44,443 nucleotides of DNA, from assembly GCA_035478795.1 (NCBI GenBank), contig DATIJJ010000021.1, positions 1 to 44,443 of the forward strand, written 5' to 3'. Position 1 is the first letter of the stretch, and each line of letters opens with the position of its first letter. The notes beneath the pieces were generated by a model, which made no database searches, was not told where the DNA came from, and was given only the letters and a program-made list of their open reading frames with translations. Of this stretch, positions 1 to 8,694 are shown piece by piece. Made by a program: the position numbers and the translations under genes. The DNA comes from DATIJJ01 sp035478795. GTDB taxonomy: Bacteria; Pseudomonadota; Gammaproteobacteria; DSM-16500.

Positions 1-134
1 CAACCAGAATGCAAACAAGCCGCTCTGCACTTGATAGATTGCTTGATCCGGAAAATACATCTATTACGCTTATTACTTTAGTAAAAGCTGCTTATGCACT
101 TAACAAAAAAATTAACGTTTCTATCAGTTAATTT
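1..134. repeat. Terminal direct repeat, left copy (circular contig overlap)
   Basis: Bases 1-134 are the same, base for base, as 44310-44443. The repeat is the 3' end of an antitoxin gene and nothing in it resembles a phage terminus. The simplest reading is a circular molecule of about 44,309 bp with a 134-bp assembly overlap. The stretch 3-131 is the C-terminal part of the antitoxin that is complete at 44159-44440; its stop is at 129-131. Confidence 0.93.
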
Positions 135-194
135 ATATTTGTTTAATAAGGCCATTGTTATTCATTGGCCAGTCTGTCATTAGGAAATTTTTAA

Positions 195-1889
195 ATGAAA
201 AAATTAATAATAATGCTTGTCATTATTTTAGAAATGGCAATATCTGTCACACATGCTTCTAACAGAATCCATAAGACATATTTATCTGCTTTCGAGCAAA
301 ATTTAATTGCAAATATGCAAAAACAAATTCCTGTGCTATTGAAGCAATATAATACACCCGGCGCTGTTGTCGCAATAATAGATAAAAATGGCATTATTTG
401 GGCGGAAGGTTTTGGCGTCACAGATATGGAAAATTCTAACCCCATAACACCTGATACGCTGTTTAGTTTGCAATCTCAATCTAAATTATTTACAGCATTA
501 GGTATTTTAAGAGCTGTTCAACAAAATCAGGTTTCACTGAATAAACCGGTTTCTTTTTATCTCCCTGATTTAAAAGCGTATAGCGCTTTTGAGAAAAATC
601 CAACTGAAAAAATGACATTAATTAATTTATTAAGTCATACAGCGGGTTTTGCGCATGATGCACCTGTTGGAAACAATAATAATGCAAATCCTGATTTTGA
701 TGTACATATAAAAAGTATCATAGATGGAACATGGTTACAATTTCCAGTAGGAAAAGGGTATCAGTACTCTAATGTTGGAATTGATTTAGCTGGTTATATC
801 TTACAAAAACAATATCGCCTTCCTTTTAATGAGGTCATGGAAAAAATTGTTTTTTTGCCATTAGAAATGCGAAATAGTACATTTAATTTGGAAATATTTC
901 TTAATTCGCCTAATCATGCAACAGGGCATATCGATGGCTTGACTCCCATTCCATATAATCATTCGTTTATTCCATCGGGTGGAATGTATTCTAATGTTAT
1001 TGATTTATCGCACTATGTGGAATTTCAATTGAATAATGGCGCATACCATCAAAAAACTATTCTGAAAAAAGATTTATTAAAAACATTATTATCTATTCCA
1101 TATTCGAATCAAAATCAAACGTCAGGGTATGCACAAGGTGTTTGGAAAGGGAAACGGTTAAACACTTTATATTTTGCTCATCTGGGTAGAGGATTTGGTT
1201 TTGCAAATGATCTGGAATGGTATCCAGAATATCAAATCGGCGTGATTGTTTTAACAAACAAGGCGGATAATAATAACACTGATATTAAAATCGCGCACTT
1301 GATCATTGATCCTGTCATTAAACATATGCAAGAACATCAATTGTCCGATTTAATAAAAATGATTACTGGAAGTTATATTTCAGACTCAACCAGTATAAAT
1401 ATCATAAAAAATGATAACCGATTATTTATTGAGGGAGAATTAAACACAGATACAGCAGGAAATATCTTTGAAAAAATAAATGATGAATTAAGTTATATCG
1501 GAAATTCCACATTTCATGCAAAAAGTAGCAACATTGATTTTTATTATATTAAAAAAAGTGAAACAGGTACACCTGCCATTCAACAAATTGGCACAGATAA
1601 GCGTTGGTATTTAAATAAGCCTGATTTTTTATCAGAAGGCCCTAATCGAGTTAACTGGAAAAAATATACTGGCACATATGAATTGCAAAGTTATGGAGCG
1701 CCCATACAAATCATTATTTCAATAAAACAGGGTTATTTGTATATCAATGATTTAAAATTACAAGAAATGAAACCGGGTGTTTTTGCTACTGCTAACGGGC
1801 AAATGCTGGTTTTTCATGATGAAAACCATGCGTCCTGGTGTAATTTATTCATTAAAAAATCAAATCATATTCAAGCAGAGAAAATGTAG
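195..1889 (+). CDS. Secreted serine hydrolase, beta-lactamase (class C/PBP-like) family
   Basis: 564 residues. An N-terminal hydrophobic segment (about residues 3-18, ending THA-S) looks like a signal peptide, so the enzyme should act in the periplasm or outside. The beta-lactamase family fold is marked by S94-x-x-K97 (SQSK), Y191-S-N193 and H329-L-G331, the three active-site motifs of class C enzymes, DD-peptidases and related esterases. An HTAG motif at 148-151 is also typical of the family. The C-terminal 170 residues form an extra domain as in many family members of unknown substrate. The start has a GGAAA-type ribosome site about 8 bases upstream. The gene is markedly AT-rich and probably co-transcribed with the dehydrogenase 30 bp downstream. 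Real beta-lactam resistance is not implied; peptidase or esterase activity is equally possible. Confidence 0.85.
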   Translation: MKKLIIMLVIILEMAISVTHASNRIHKTYLSAFEQNLIANMQKQIPVLLKQYNTPGAVVAIIDKNGIIWAEGFGVTDMENSNPITPDTLFSLQSQSKLFTALGILRAVQQNQVSLNKPVSFYLPDLKAYSAFEKNPTEKMTLINLLSHTAGFAHDAPVGNNNNANPDFDVHIKSIIDGTWLQFPVGKGYQYSNVGIDLAGYILQKQYRLPFNEVMEKIVFLPLEMRNSTFNLEIFLNSPNHATGHIDGLTPIPYNHSFIPSGGMYSNVIDLSHYVEFQLNNGAYHQKTILKKDLLKTLLSIPYSNQNQTSGYAQGVWKGKRLNTLYFAHLGRGFGFANDLEWYPEYQIGVIVLTNKADNNNTDIKIAHLIIDPVIKHMQEHQLSDLIKMITGSYISDSTSINIIKNDNRLFIEGELNTDTAGNIFEKINDELSYIGNSTFHAKSSNIDFYYIKKSETGTPAIQQIGTDKRWYLNKPDFLSEGPNRVNWKKYTGTYELQSYGAPIQIIISIKQGYLYINDLKLQEMKPGVFATANGQMLVFHDENHASWCNLFIKKSNHIQAEKM

Positions 1890-1919
1890 CATTAGTTTCA
1901 AGATGGGTAGGAGTCACTT

Positions 1920-2876
1920 ATGAGAATTCAATCACCTGTTCAATCCGGATTTAATCAATCATCAACTGCTACAGATGTGATAGCTGACATGGATTTAACG
2001 GGTAAAACAGCTATTATTACAGGCGGACATTCCGGTCTCGGACTGGAATCAACAAAAGCATTAGCAGCCGCTGGGGCCAATGTTATTGTAGGCGCACGGA
2101 ATGTAACAGGTGCTGAAAAAATTTTACTAAATATTCCAAATACCGCTGTAAAAGAATTGAATTTATCTGATTTAGCCAGTGTTAAACATTTTTCGAATGA
2201 GATTATAAATTCAAAAATTCATGTGGACATACTATTTTGTAACGCAGGTATAATGGCCTGTCCTGAAACAAGAGTCCATTCTGGTTGGGAGATACAATTT
2301 GCTGTCAACCATATCGGCCATTATGTATTAACCAACCTCATTTGGGGTATGCTTAATCCCGGTTCAAGAGTGGTCTGCGTTTCATCTGCAGGTCATCATG
2401 TTTCACCCATACGGTGGAATGATATCCATTTTGAAAAAGAAAAATATGATAAATGGGTTGCCTATGGACAATCCAAAACAGCAAATGCTTTATTTGCTTT
2501 ACAACTGGATGAGTACGGCAAAAAACATAATATTCGTGCTTTTTCACTTCACCCAGGAAAAATATTTACTCCGCTACAGCGATATCTTACAGTAGGCGAA
2601 ATGATTTCAGCGGGCTGGCTTGATCATGAAGGTAACCCTCTTGACCCCACATTTAAAACACCAGAGCAGGGTGCTGCCACACAAGTATGGGCTGCTACTT
2701 CACCCAAATTAAAAAACATGGGCGGCCTTTATTGTGAGGATTGTGAAATTGCAAAATCCGCATCGGAATATACAGAATCGTTTCGTGGCATTCGAGATTA
2801 TGCTGCAAATCTCGATGAAGCAAAAAGACTTTGGGAGCTAACAGAACATTTAACAGGAATAAACGTTTTTAAATAA
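1920..2876 (+). CDS. Short-chain dehydrogenase/reductase
   Basis: 318 residues, cytosolic. A classical SDR Rossmann fold is shown by the nucleotide motif TGGHSGLG (34-41), the NAG motif (108-110), the catalytic serine near S155/S156 and the catalytic Y182-x-x-x-K186 (YGQSK). The arginine after the second beta strand (GAR, 58-60) favours NADP(H). The long form resembles retinol-dehydrogenase/WW-oxidoreductase-like SDRs, but the substrate cannot be read from sequence. It follows the serine hydrolase by 30 bp with a GGAG-like site before the ATG, so the two are likely one operon. A hairpin just after the stop (2893-2914) separates it from the convergent monooxygenase. Confidence 0.88.
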   Translation: MRIQSPVQSGFNQSSTATDVIADMDLTGKTAIITGGHSGLGLESTKALAAAGANVIVGARNVTGAEKILLNIPNTAVKELNLSDLASVKHFSNEIINSKIHVDILFCNAGIMACPETRVHSGWEIQFAVNHIGHYVLTNLIWGMLNPGSRVVCVSSAGHHVSPIRWNDIHFEKEKYDKWVAYGQSKTANALFALQLDEYGKKHNIRAFSLHPGKIFTPLQRYLTVGEMISAGWLDHEGNPLDPTFKTPEQGAATQVWAATSPKLKNMGGLYCEDCEIAKSASEYTESFRGIRDYAANLDEAKRLWELTEHLTGINVFK

Positions 2877-2892
2877 AAGCGAGCTCAAGTTG

Positions 2893-2914
2893 GCCGGTAA
2901 TTGTGATTACCGGC
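2893..2914. terminator. Perfect 9-bp hairpin between convergent genes, possible bidirectional terminator
   Basis: GCCGGTAAT and ATTACCGGC flank a four-base TGTG loop. It lies between the SDR stop (2876) and the stop of the convergent monooxygenase (2907) and overlaps the latter. A T-rich run follows further on. Related hairpins lie after the genes ending at 41100 and 42849. Confidence 0.55.
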
Positions 2915-4148
2915 TTTGACCTGTTAAACTATTTTTTTGTGTTTTAATATGCTCCCGTCGAAAACCCATTCCAATGAGATAAGCCGGAAACCAGCGTAAA
3001 ACAGGAATGCTGTTGAGTAATTTAAAAAAGAGCGGCAGCTTCGGATGTGTTTTGTTACCGAGAACACGATCGATGATTCTGTCTTGCAAAAAAAGTTGCA
3101 TGCGTTGCGTACAGCGTGTTGGAAACTGTCGGCGCTTTTGTATGGCACGTAATGTCGCCTCGGTCAGGTCATTCGCCTGAAATGCCGGAACGAGACGATT
3201 GGCAGCTGCGACTGCATCCTGAATGGCAAGATTAATACCCACGCCACCAATAGGCGACATGGCATGTGCTGCGTCCCCGATACATAAAAGACCTGCCCTA
3301 TACCATTGGGTCAGATAGTCAACCGTGACCGTCAATAATTTAATTTGATCCCATGAAACCAGTGTGTTAACGCGATCTTTCAAGGAAGGCGACACATCCA
3401 GCAGGCTTTGATGAAAAAGTGCCAGCCCACTTTTTTGCACATAATCATACGTCCCCTTGCGAATGAGAAAACCACATTGCCAATAAGTGTCGCGATTAAT
3501 CATCACAAGCATTCGGCCCTCATTGATTTTACCCAGAGAAAATGTTTCATCCGTTTCAAGGCGCGGCAAACGAAACCAGAGCACATCCATCGGCGCACCC
3601 AACGTTTCAACAGGGAGATGACTTTTTTTGCGAACCATGGAGTGGCGGCCATCTGCACCGATGACAAGATCCGCACGAATTTCAAATAACGCATCGTCTT
3701 TTTTTGCAATCACACCGACACAACGATCCTCTTCCTGTATCAGATCAACCGCCTCTGTGTGCATGAGTAAATGAAATGACGGATAGTGGCGCGCTTCTTC
3801 AACCATGAAATTGAGAAAATCCCATTGCGGAATAAAAGCAATATAAGGGCACTTTGTTTTGAGGTAGGAAAAATCAGCCAACGTCACACGTTGACCGCCA
3901 ATTTCCCCGCCTATCTGGACCGTTTTATTAATGGGTAACTGCAAAAAGGCATCCAGAATATTGAGTTCCCCCAATAAATCAAGTGTTGCCGGATGAATGG
4001 TATCGCCTCGAAAATCGCGAAAAAAATCGGGCCACTGCTCAAGCACCGTCACGTGGATACCGGATCGTGCCAACAAAAAACCGGTCATGATACCCGCAGG
4101 TCCACCACCCACAATGCAACAACGTGTCGTGATCGTTTTATCAGTCAT
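2907..4148 (-). CDS. FAD-dependent monooxygenase (PHBH/UbiH type)
   Basis: 413 residues. The N-terminal dinucleotide-binding motif GGGPAG (14-19) is followed by an acidic residue at the end of strand two (VLEQ). The DG motif GADGRHS lies mid-protein, and the second FAD motif, GDAAHAMSPIGGVGINLAIQD, begins near residue 285. These are the hallmarks of class A flavoprotein hydroxylases, which use NAD(P)H and O2 to hydroxylate aromatic or quinone-like substrates. It is transcribed after the BenE-type transporter with only 38 bp between them, so an aromatic acid is a reasonable substrate guess, though no other catabolic gene is present. Polyketide-type or tetracycline-modifying members share the same motifs, so the substrate is open. 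Confidence 0.85.
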   Translation of the reverse strand: MTDKTITTRCCIVGGGPAGIMTGFLLARSGIHVTVLEQWPDFFRDFRGDTIHPATLDLLGELNILDAFLQLPINKTVQIGGEIGGQRVTLADFSYLKTKCPYIAFIPQWDFLNFMVEEARHYPSFHLLMHTEAVDLIQEEDRCVGVIAKKDDALFEIRADLVIGADGRHSMVRKKSHLPVETLGAPMDVLWFRLPRLETDETFSLGKINEGRMLVMINRDTYWQCGFLIRKGTYDYVQKSGLALFHQSLLDVSPSLKDRVNTLVSWDQIKLLTVTVDYLTQWYRAGLLCIGDAAHAMSPIGGVGINLAIQDAVAAANRLVPAFQANDLTEATLRAIQKRRQFPTRCTQRMQLFLQDRIIDRVLGNKTHPKLPLFFKLLNSIPVLRWFPAYLIGMGFRREHIKTQKNSLTGQSR

Positions 4149-4186
4149 ATCGATTTATCATCCTTGAATTAACTGTATGGAATCCA

Positions 4187-5386
4187 TCATTCAGATGCGA
4201 GGTCATTGATGAGATCAGGTTCCTCTCCTCCCTTGTAAGCATTCAATATGCCATAAGAAAGTATGCCCGCGACAAGACTCCAGAGTGCAGCACTTGTCTC
4301 AAACAGGGAAACACCCGAAGCTGCCACTAAAAATGTAATCAGGGCAGGTTCACGCTGCGTTTCTTCCTCCATCGCGGTTTTTAAACTGCCACACATCGTT
4401 CCCAATAATGCAAGACCCGCCATGGTCAGCGTAAGCTCTGCCGGCAAGACAAATAACAAGGCAACGACCGTTGCGCCAAACAATCCTGCAATCAAATTAA
4501 ATACGCCTGCAGAAAGGGTGGCATAATGACGTTTCCCGGGATCCGCATCCGCTTCTTCACTGAGGCAAATGGCAGCCGTAATCGCTGCCAGATTCAATGA
4601 AAAAGCCCCAAAAGGCGCTAAAAGAAAATTGGCCATGCCTGTCAAACTCATAATGGATGAAACAGGCGGTCTGTAACCGGCAGCTTTCATAATGGCAATG
4701 CCTGGAATATTTTGTGAAGCCATGGTCACGATAAACAGTGGAATGCCAATTCCGATGAGACTGTGTAGTGAAAAAACGGGCGGTGTAAAAATCGGTTTGG
4801 ATAACAGGATGTGAAAGTGGGAGAAATGCAGCAAGCCTTGCATGTCAGCCATCAGGATGCCGCACAGCAATACCAGCAACATCACAAAACGTGAAAAAAA
4901 TCGTTTCCCGATCAGATAGGTCATTAACATCGCACCGGCCAGTTCAGGCTGATGTTGCATGGATAAAAAAATATTCATGCCAAAATGTAAAAAAAGCCCT
5001 GCCAACATGGCAGAGGCCAGCGAGCGTGGTACATAAGCCATGATTTTTTCAAAAACGCCGGTCACACCGGACAGGAAAATCAGTATGCCGGAAAAAATAA
5101 ATGCGCCAACGGCTTCTGACAGTGTTGCCCCCGAAAGACTCGTCACCAGTAAGGCAGCACCCGGTGTTGACCATGCGATCAGAACAGGCATCCGGTAATA
5201 CAGTGACAATCCTATTGACGTCACGGATGTCCCTATCCCCAGAGCAAGCAGCCATGAGCCAATCTCATTCGTCGTCGCACCGGCTGCCGAGGCCGCCTGC
5301 AAAACAAGGATAATGGAGCTTGCATAACCGACCAGTACCGCAACGAACCCTGCCGTGATGTGGGAAACAGAAAACGGATTGCGCAT
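4187..5386 (-). CDS. BenE-family benzoate/H+ symporter-like transporter
   Basis: 399 residues, almost entirely hydrophobic, with about 12 membrane segments. Length and sequence style (an N-terminal region of small residues, then LSGATLSEAVGAFIFSGIL, and later ASQNIPGIAIMKAAGYRPP) match the BenE family of inner-membrane carriers, which share the fold of nucleobase and sulfate transporters. BenE proteins import benzoate with protons. An AAGAGG ribosome site lies 9 bases before the ATG. It is the first gene of a two-gene minus-strand operon with the monooxygenase, which supports uptake of an aromatic substrate, although benzoate itself is not proven. Confidence 0.83.
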   Translation of the reverse strand: MRNPFSVSHITAGFVAVLVGYASSIILVLQAASAAGATTNEIGSWLLALGIGTSVTSIGLSLYYRMPVLIAWSTPGAALLVTSLSGATLSEAVGAFIFSGILIFLSGVTGVFEKIMAYVPRSLASAMLAGLFLHFGMNIFLSMQHQPELAGAMLMTYLIGKRFFSRFVMLLVLLCGILMADMQGLLHFSHFHILLSKPIFTPPVFSLHSLIGIGIPLFIVTMASQNIPGIAIMKAAGYRPPVSSIMSLTGMANFLLAPFGAFSLNLAAITAAICLSEEADADPGKRHYATLSAGVFNLIAGLFGATVVALLFVLPAELTLTMAGLALLGTMCGSLKTAMEEETQREPALITFLVAASGVSLFETSAALWSLVAGILSYGILNAYKGGEEPDLINDLASE

Positions 5387-5467
5387 GATAACAACCTCTT
5401 AAATAAGACATTTTCCCTCTTTTTATCATCACACCACAAGGGGAATCGGGCCCACCCGACAAAACCC

Positions 5468-5486
5468 CGTTAAATAACGTTATAAT
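5468..5486 (+). promoter_or_regulatory. Candidate promoter -10 with adjoining palindrome
   Basis: A perfect TATAAT (5481-5486) lies 22 bp before the ATG at 5509 in the 122-bp gap between divergent genes. It abuts the inverted repeat CGTTA-AA-TAACG (5468-5479). No good -35 box is visible, so a bound activator or repressor is possible. Confidence 0.4.
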
Positions 5487-5508
5487 AGATAACAGAGGAG
5501 AAAAAAAC

Positions 5509-6867
5509 ATGATAAGAAATAACAGATCAGCAATTCTTGCGATGAATTGTATTATTTTTACATTGGGCATGGTGTTACTCACCCAGTTTTATTATTTTTT
5601 ATTTCAGCCTGTCTTTTCAACGACTGGCTGGATAAATTATCTTGATCACCTGGCACGCATTAATCAATCCGACTTCTTCCAGACCGCTTTTATTTTATTT
5701 CTGAAAAAATCAGCGCCATGGAGTAACATCCTCTTTGCCGTCGGATTATTGTTTTCAGCACTGGCCTGCCTCACACTGCTCGCAAGAACCTGGGTCTGCC
5801 TTGTGGTTTCCGCCGGGTTTTTCATGGCGTGGATTTTAAACTGGAATGATCCGGGTCTCTGGCCATTTGAATTTTCATTTCCTGCCCTGTTTGCCTTATT
5901 GGCCGCTTACGGCATGCGTACCTTTTCACTCGGCAGCCAGTCTCTTTTTTTCCAGTTCAGATTGGGATATGTCAAAGCGTTGACAGGCATGGTGTTGTTA
6001 TCTGCGGCACTTTACTATTTTACTTTTATTGCCTTTAGCGAACCCGTGATAGCAAGACAGGTCGCACTTTTTTCATCACTGACACTTTTTGTGTGTTGTC
6101 TCCTGCCCTTTCTTCTCGCAGGAAAACAGAAAAATCCCCCTCTGGAAATCGATGAAAAAGGCCATCTCGATCACATCCTCGACTGGATGATTGTCATCAT
6201 CGGCGCGATGCTGGTTATGCAAATTTATATGAACATTTTTTCTGGCACGTTTGATCCGGGCACTTTTCGTGAAAGTATTCTGTATTATTCCAAAAGCACG
6301 CACGCCACATGGTTAAGCCAGCCTCTGCTGTTCAGTGCTGAACACAGCAAATGGATACTCCCGCTTTATGCCGTGTTTGAAATGGCTTTAAGTATCGGGC
6401 TCACCTTGCTCATTCTGCGCGGCCCCGTTCTCATCATGGCAGGTCTTTTGTTTTTCATACTGGCCTGTTCAGAAATCGGCGGCTCTGCCACCTGGCCGCC
6501 GGATCCAGCCAACCTCACATGGGAATGGGAATTACTTTTTGTGACATGCGTCTCTTTTATCATTGGAATAGAAAAAACCCTGATGATTCAGAAAAATCAT
6601 TCCCTGAAAAAAATCCTTCTGGGCGATCCCATTTTTTATCACTACTCGATTTCTTTCATTGGCATGCTCTGTATTTCGATCCTGTCCGGCCTGACGCTTT
6701 ATTTTATGGCATTGACTGCGCGCTATTTTATCGGAAATGCCTTTCACTTAACGGCCTCATACACGGGCGTGACATTTACCCTCTTCATTTTTATTTTGTT
6801 ACTGCTGGATAAGGCAAGGTATTCCGACCAGATTCCGTATGGCCGAACCGGCCGACATCCTGTATAA
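5509..6867 (+). CDS. Polytopic membrane protein with two DoxX-like halves
   Basis: 452 residues with about 11-12 hydrophobic segments and no recognised catalytic motif. The first part (about residues 30-150) and a later part (about 240-365) seem to be copies of one module. Each starts with a short extramembrane stretch ending in a W-x-x-x-L/P step, runs through three hydrophobic helices, and ends with a W-P and F/W-E-F/W motif before the last helix (WPFEFSF and LTWEWELLF). That layout recalls DoxX/DoxD-type membrane proteins, some of which are quinone-reducing subunits, but the similarity was judged by eye. An AGAGGAG ribosome site precedes the ATG. It is divergent from the BenE gene, and its function is unknown. 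Confidence 0.75.
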   Translation: MIRNNRSAILAMNCIIFTLGMVLLTQFYYFLFQPVFSTTGWINYLDHLARINQSDFFQTAFILFLKKSAPWSNILFAVGLLFSALACLTLLARTWVCLVVSAGFFMAWILNWNDPGLWPFEFSFPALFALLAAYGMRTFSLGSQSLFFQFRLGYVKALTGMVLLSAALYYFTFIAFSEPVIARQVALFSSLTLFVCCLLPFLLAGKQKNPPLEIDEKGHLDHILDWMIVIIGAMLVMQIYMNIFSGTFDPGTFRESILYYSKSTHATWLSQPLLFSAEHSKWILPLYAVFEMALSIGLTLLILRGPVLIMAGLLFFILACSEIGGSATWPPDPANLTWEWELLFVTCVSFIIGIEKTLMIQKNHSLKKILLGDPIFYHYSISFIGMLCISILSGLTLYFMALTARYFIGNAFHLTASYTGVTFTLFIFILLLLDKARYSDQIPYGRTGRHPV

Positions 6868-6918
6868 TCCGGTTAATTTTGACAGGCAATCACAGCCATT
6901 TGATTAAGGCATCTTCAC

Positions 6919-7146
6919 ATGAGATTTAAAAATTGCACGCTGGGCTTCATTAAAAAAATTTATCTGGAAAAAATGTCTGCCATGGAAAAGAAAGATGAGG
7001 CAACCCTTGAAAAACTAAAGACAGACTATCCCGAACTGTTTGATTCGAAATTTTTAATGGATGTGTTACGCAATGAATTTGAACGGGCAAAAAAAAATCT
7101 GGGTGATGACATGCTGTTTACATTTTATCTGTTTCAATATCATTGA
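6919..7146 (+). CDS. Small hypothetical protein
   Basis: 75 residues, charged and mostly helical by composition, with alternating Lys/Glu stretches (residues 18-36) and no membrane segment. It is not recognised. It sits 51 bp after the membrane protein and 30 bp before the HAD nucleotidase in the same direction, so it may be part of their transcript. The ribosome site is weak (AAGG about 11 bases upstream). It is kept as a gene because its codon use and position agree with its neighbours and no better frame overlaps it. Confidence 0.5.
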   Translation: MRFKNCTLGFIKKIYLEKMSAMEKKDEATLEKLKTDYPELFDSKFLMDVLRNEFERAKKNLGDDMLFTFYLFQYH

Positions 7147-7176
7147 ACATTTGATGAAATAAAAGAGAGAAAAAGA

Positions 7177-8559
7177 ATGAGCCAGAAAGTTTTTGTAAAC
7201 CGTATTCTGAACATGAAAAAAATTAAATACATCGGCCTTGACATGGATCATACGCTGGTGCGTTACAACATCAAAAAATTTGAGTCACTCGTCTATGACA
7301 TGGTCGTGAAAAGTCTGATCAGGGAAAAAAACTATCCGAAAGAAATAGCGCAATTGAAATTTCATTTTTCCGATGCCATTCGCGGATTAATCATCGACAG
7401 TAAAAATGGGAATATTTTAAAATTAAGTCGCTATGCCGCCATTCGAAAAAGTTATCATGGCACACGCGAAATCAGTTTTGCCGATCAAAAGGAATTTTAT
7501 CGCAGTGTCTACGTGGATTTAAAAGATCCCAACTACATCGCGATCGACACGTCATTTTCGATTGCATTTTGCGTCCTCTACGGCCAACTGATCGAACTGA
7601 AGGATCAACGACCCCATGATTTTCCCACCTACAGCGTGATTGCGTCCGATGTGCTGGGCGAAGTGGACAAGGTCCATGCCGATGGCAGTCTGAAAGCCGA
7701 CATCTCAAAACACCTTGATGAGTATGTTTTACAGGAAAAGGAAGTGGTTGAAGGATTGCAACATTATATTCGATATGGAAAAAAATTTTTTCTGTTGACC
7801 AATTCGCAGTACGACTACACGGACATCATATTAAAACACGCTATCAATCCTTTTTTAAAAAAAGGAGAAAGCTGGCAGGATTTGTTTGAATACGTTATTA
7901 CCTTTGCCAACAAACCCCGATTTTTTTATGACAACCTGCGATTTTTGGCTGTCGATCCGAAAGCGGGAACACTCTCCAATATTTATGGCGCCATCACACC
8001 GGGTATTTATCAGGGCGGAAATGCCAAAAAATTCACGGCTGATTTGAAATTGCGTGGTGATGAAATTGTGTATATTGGCGATCATATTTATGGCGACATT
8101 CTGCGATTGAAAAAAGATTGTAACTGGCGAACCGCACTGGTTGTCGAAGAACTGGGCGATGAAATTGCCATGCAGAAAAAAGCATCCTGCGTTGAAATGA
8201 AAATCATGCACACCATGGAAAGAAAAAAAGCGCTTGAACAAAAAAACGTGGATCTTTACACCAAAAGCATTGACGAGAAAACAACACAATATGACGAAGA
8301 CATTGAAGCCATTCAAAAACAGATTTCAATGATCGACAAGGAAATCGCACACCTTTTGAAAGAGGAACAGACTTATTACAATCCTCATTGGGGACGCATT
8401 TTTCGCGCCGGTGCTGAAGAAACCTATTTTTCCTACCAGATCGATCGCTATGCCTGTGTCTACATGGAAAAGCTGGCCGATCTCCTCGCGCAATCGCCCT
8501 TAAGTTATTTTCGGGGTAACCGGCGGCTGTTGCCCCATGATATTCAGGAAACACATTGA
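7177..8559 (+). CDS. HAD-superfamily 5'-nucleotidase (cN-II-like, HAD-IG family)
   Basis: 460 residues, cytosolic. HAD motif I is DMDHTL (22-27), with D22 the nucleophile and D24 the general acid. Motif II is the TNS at 208-210, and motif IV is GDHIYGD (301-307), which supplies the metal-binding aspartates. Full length and the C-terminal helical, Lys/Glu-rich region (about 335-400) fit the HAD-IG 5'-nucleotidases related to eukaryotic cytosolic nucleotidase II, which dephosphorylate purine mononucleotides. A GAGAGAAAAAG ribosome site supports the start at 7177; an internal ATG at 7213 is less likely. A repeat begins directly at the stop codon. Confidence 0.88.
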   Translation: MSQKVFVNRILNMKKIKYIGLDMDHTLVRYNIKKFESLVYDMVVKSLIREKNYPKEIAQLKFHFSDAIRGLIIDSKNGNILKLSRYAAIRKSYHGTREISFADQKEFYRSVYVDLKDPNYIAIDTSFSIAFCVLYGQLIELKDQRPHDFPTYSVIASDVLGEVDKVHADGSLKADISKHLDEYVLQEKEVVEGLQHYIRYGKKFFLLTNSQYDYTDIILKHAINPFLKKGESWQDLFEYVITFANKPRFFYDNLRFLAVDPKAGTLSNIYGAITPGIYQGGNAKKFTADLKLRGDEIVYIGDHIYGDILRLKKDCNWRTALVVEELGDEIAMQKKASCVEMKIMHTMERKKALEQKNVDLYTKSIDEKTTQYDEDIEAIQKQISMIDKEIAHLLKEEQTYYNPHWGRIFRAGAEETYFSYQIDRYACVYMEKLADLLAQSPLSYFRGNRRLLPHDIQETH

Positions 8560-8690
8560 AATCGCCAGGATCGCAAAAAACAAAAACTTCAGTATAATCA
8601 ATATGTTATGAAAATCAGGATCGCGACACAGAGGTGGGAAATTAAAATTTCTCTGTATAATCAATCACTTACATGCTAATCCTCAGTGAT
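8557..8690. repeat. Dispersed repeat, copy A (two units with 63-bp period)
   Basis: The segment holds two similar units: TATAATCAAT occurs at 8593 and again at 8656, exactly 63 bp apart. Each is preceded by an A-rich run (AAAAACAAAAAC or AAATTAAAATTT) and followed by a TTA-containing tail, and the segment ends in ATCCTCAGTGA. The same arrangement with the same 63-bp period occurs at 29527-29659. It starts at the stop of the nucleotidase and ends a few bases before an inverted-repeat element. No ORF is evident. Confidence 0.75.
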
Positions 8691-8694
8691 CACT

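Noticed and set aside
1..134. Terminal repeat as a phage direct terminal repeat
   Set aside because: No capsid, terminase, portal or tail gene occurs anywhere, while parA, rep-like and iteron features do. A circular plasmid with assembly overlap explains it.
195..1889. Calling the serine hydrolase a beta-lactam resistance gene
   Set aside because: The three motifs are shared by peptidases and esterases of the same fold, and no ampR-like regulator is present. The motifs alone do not support resistance.
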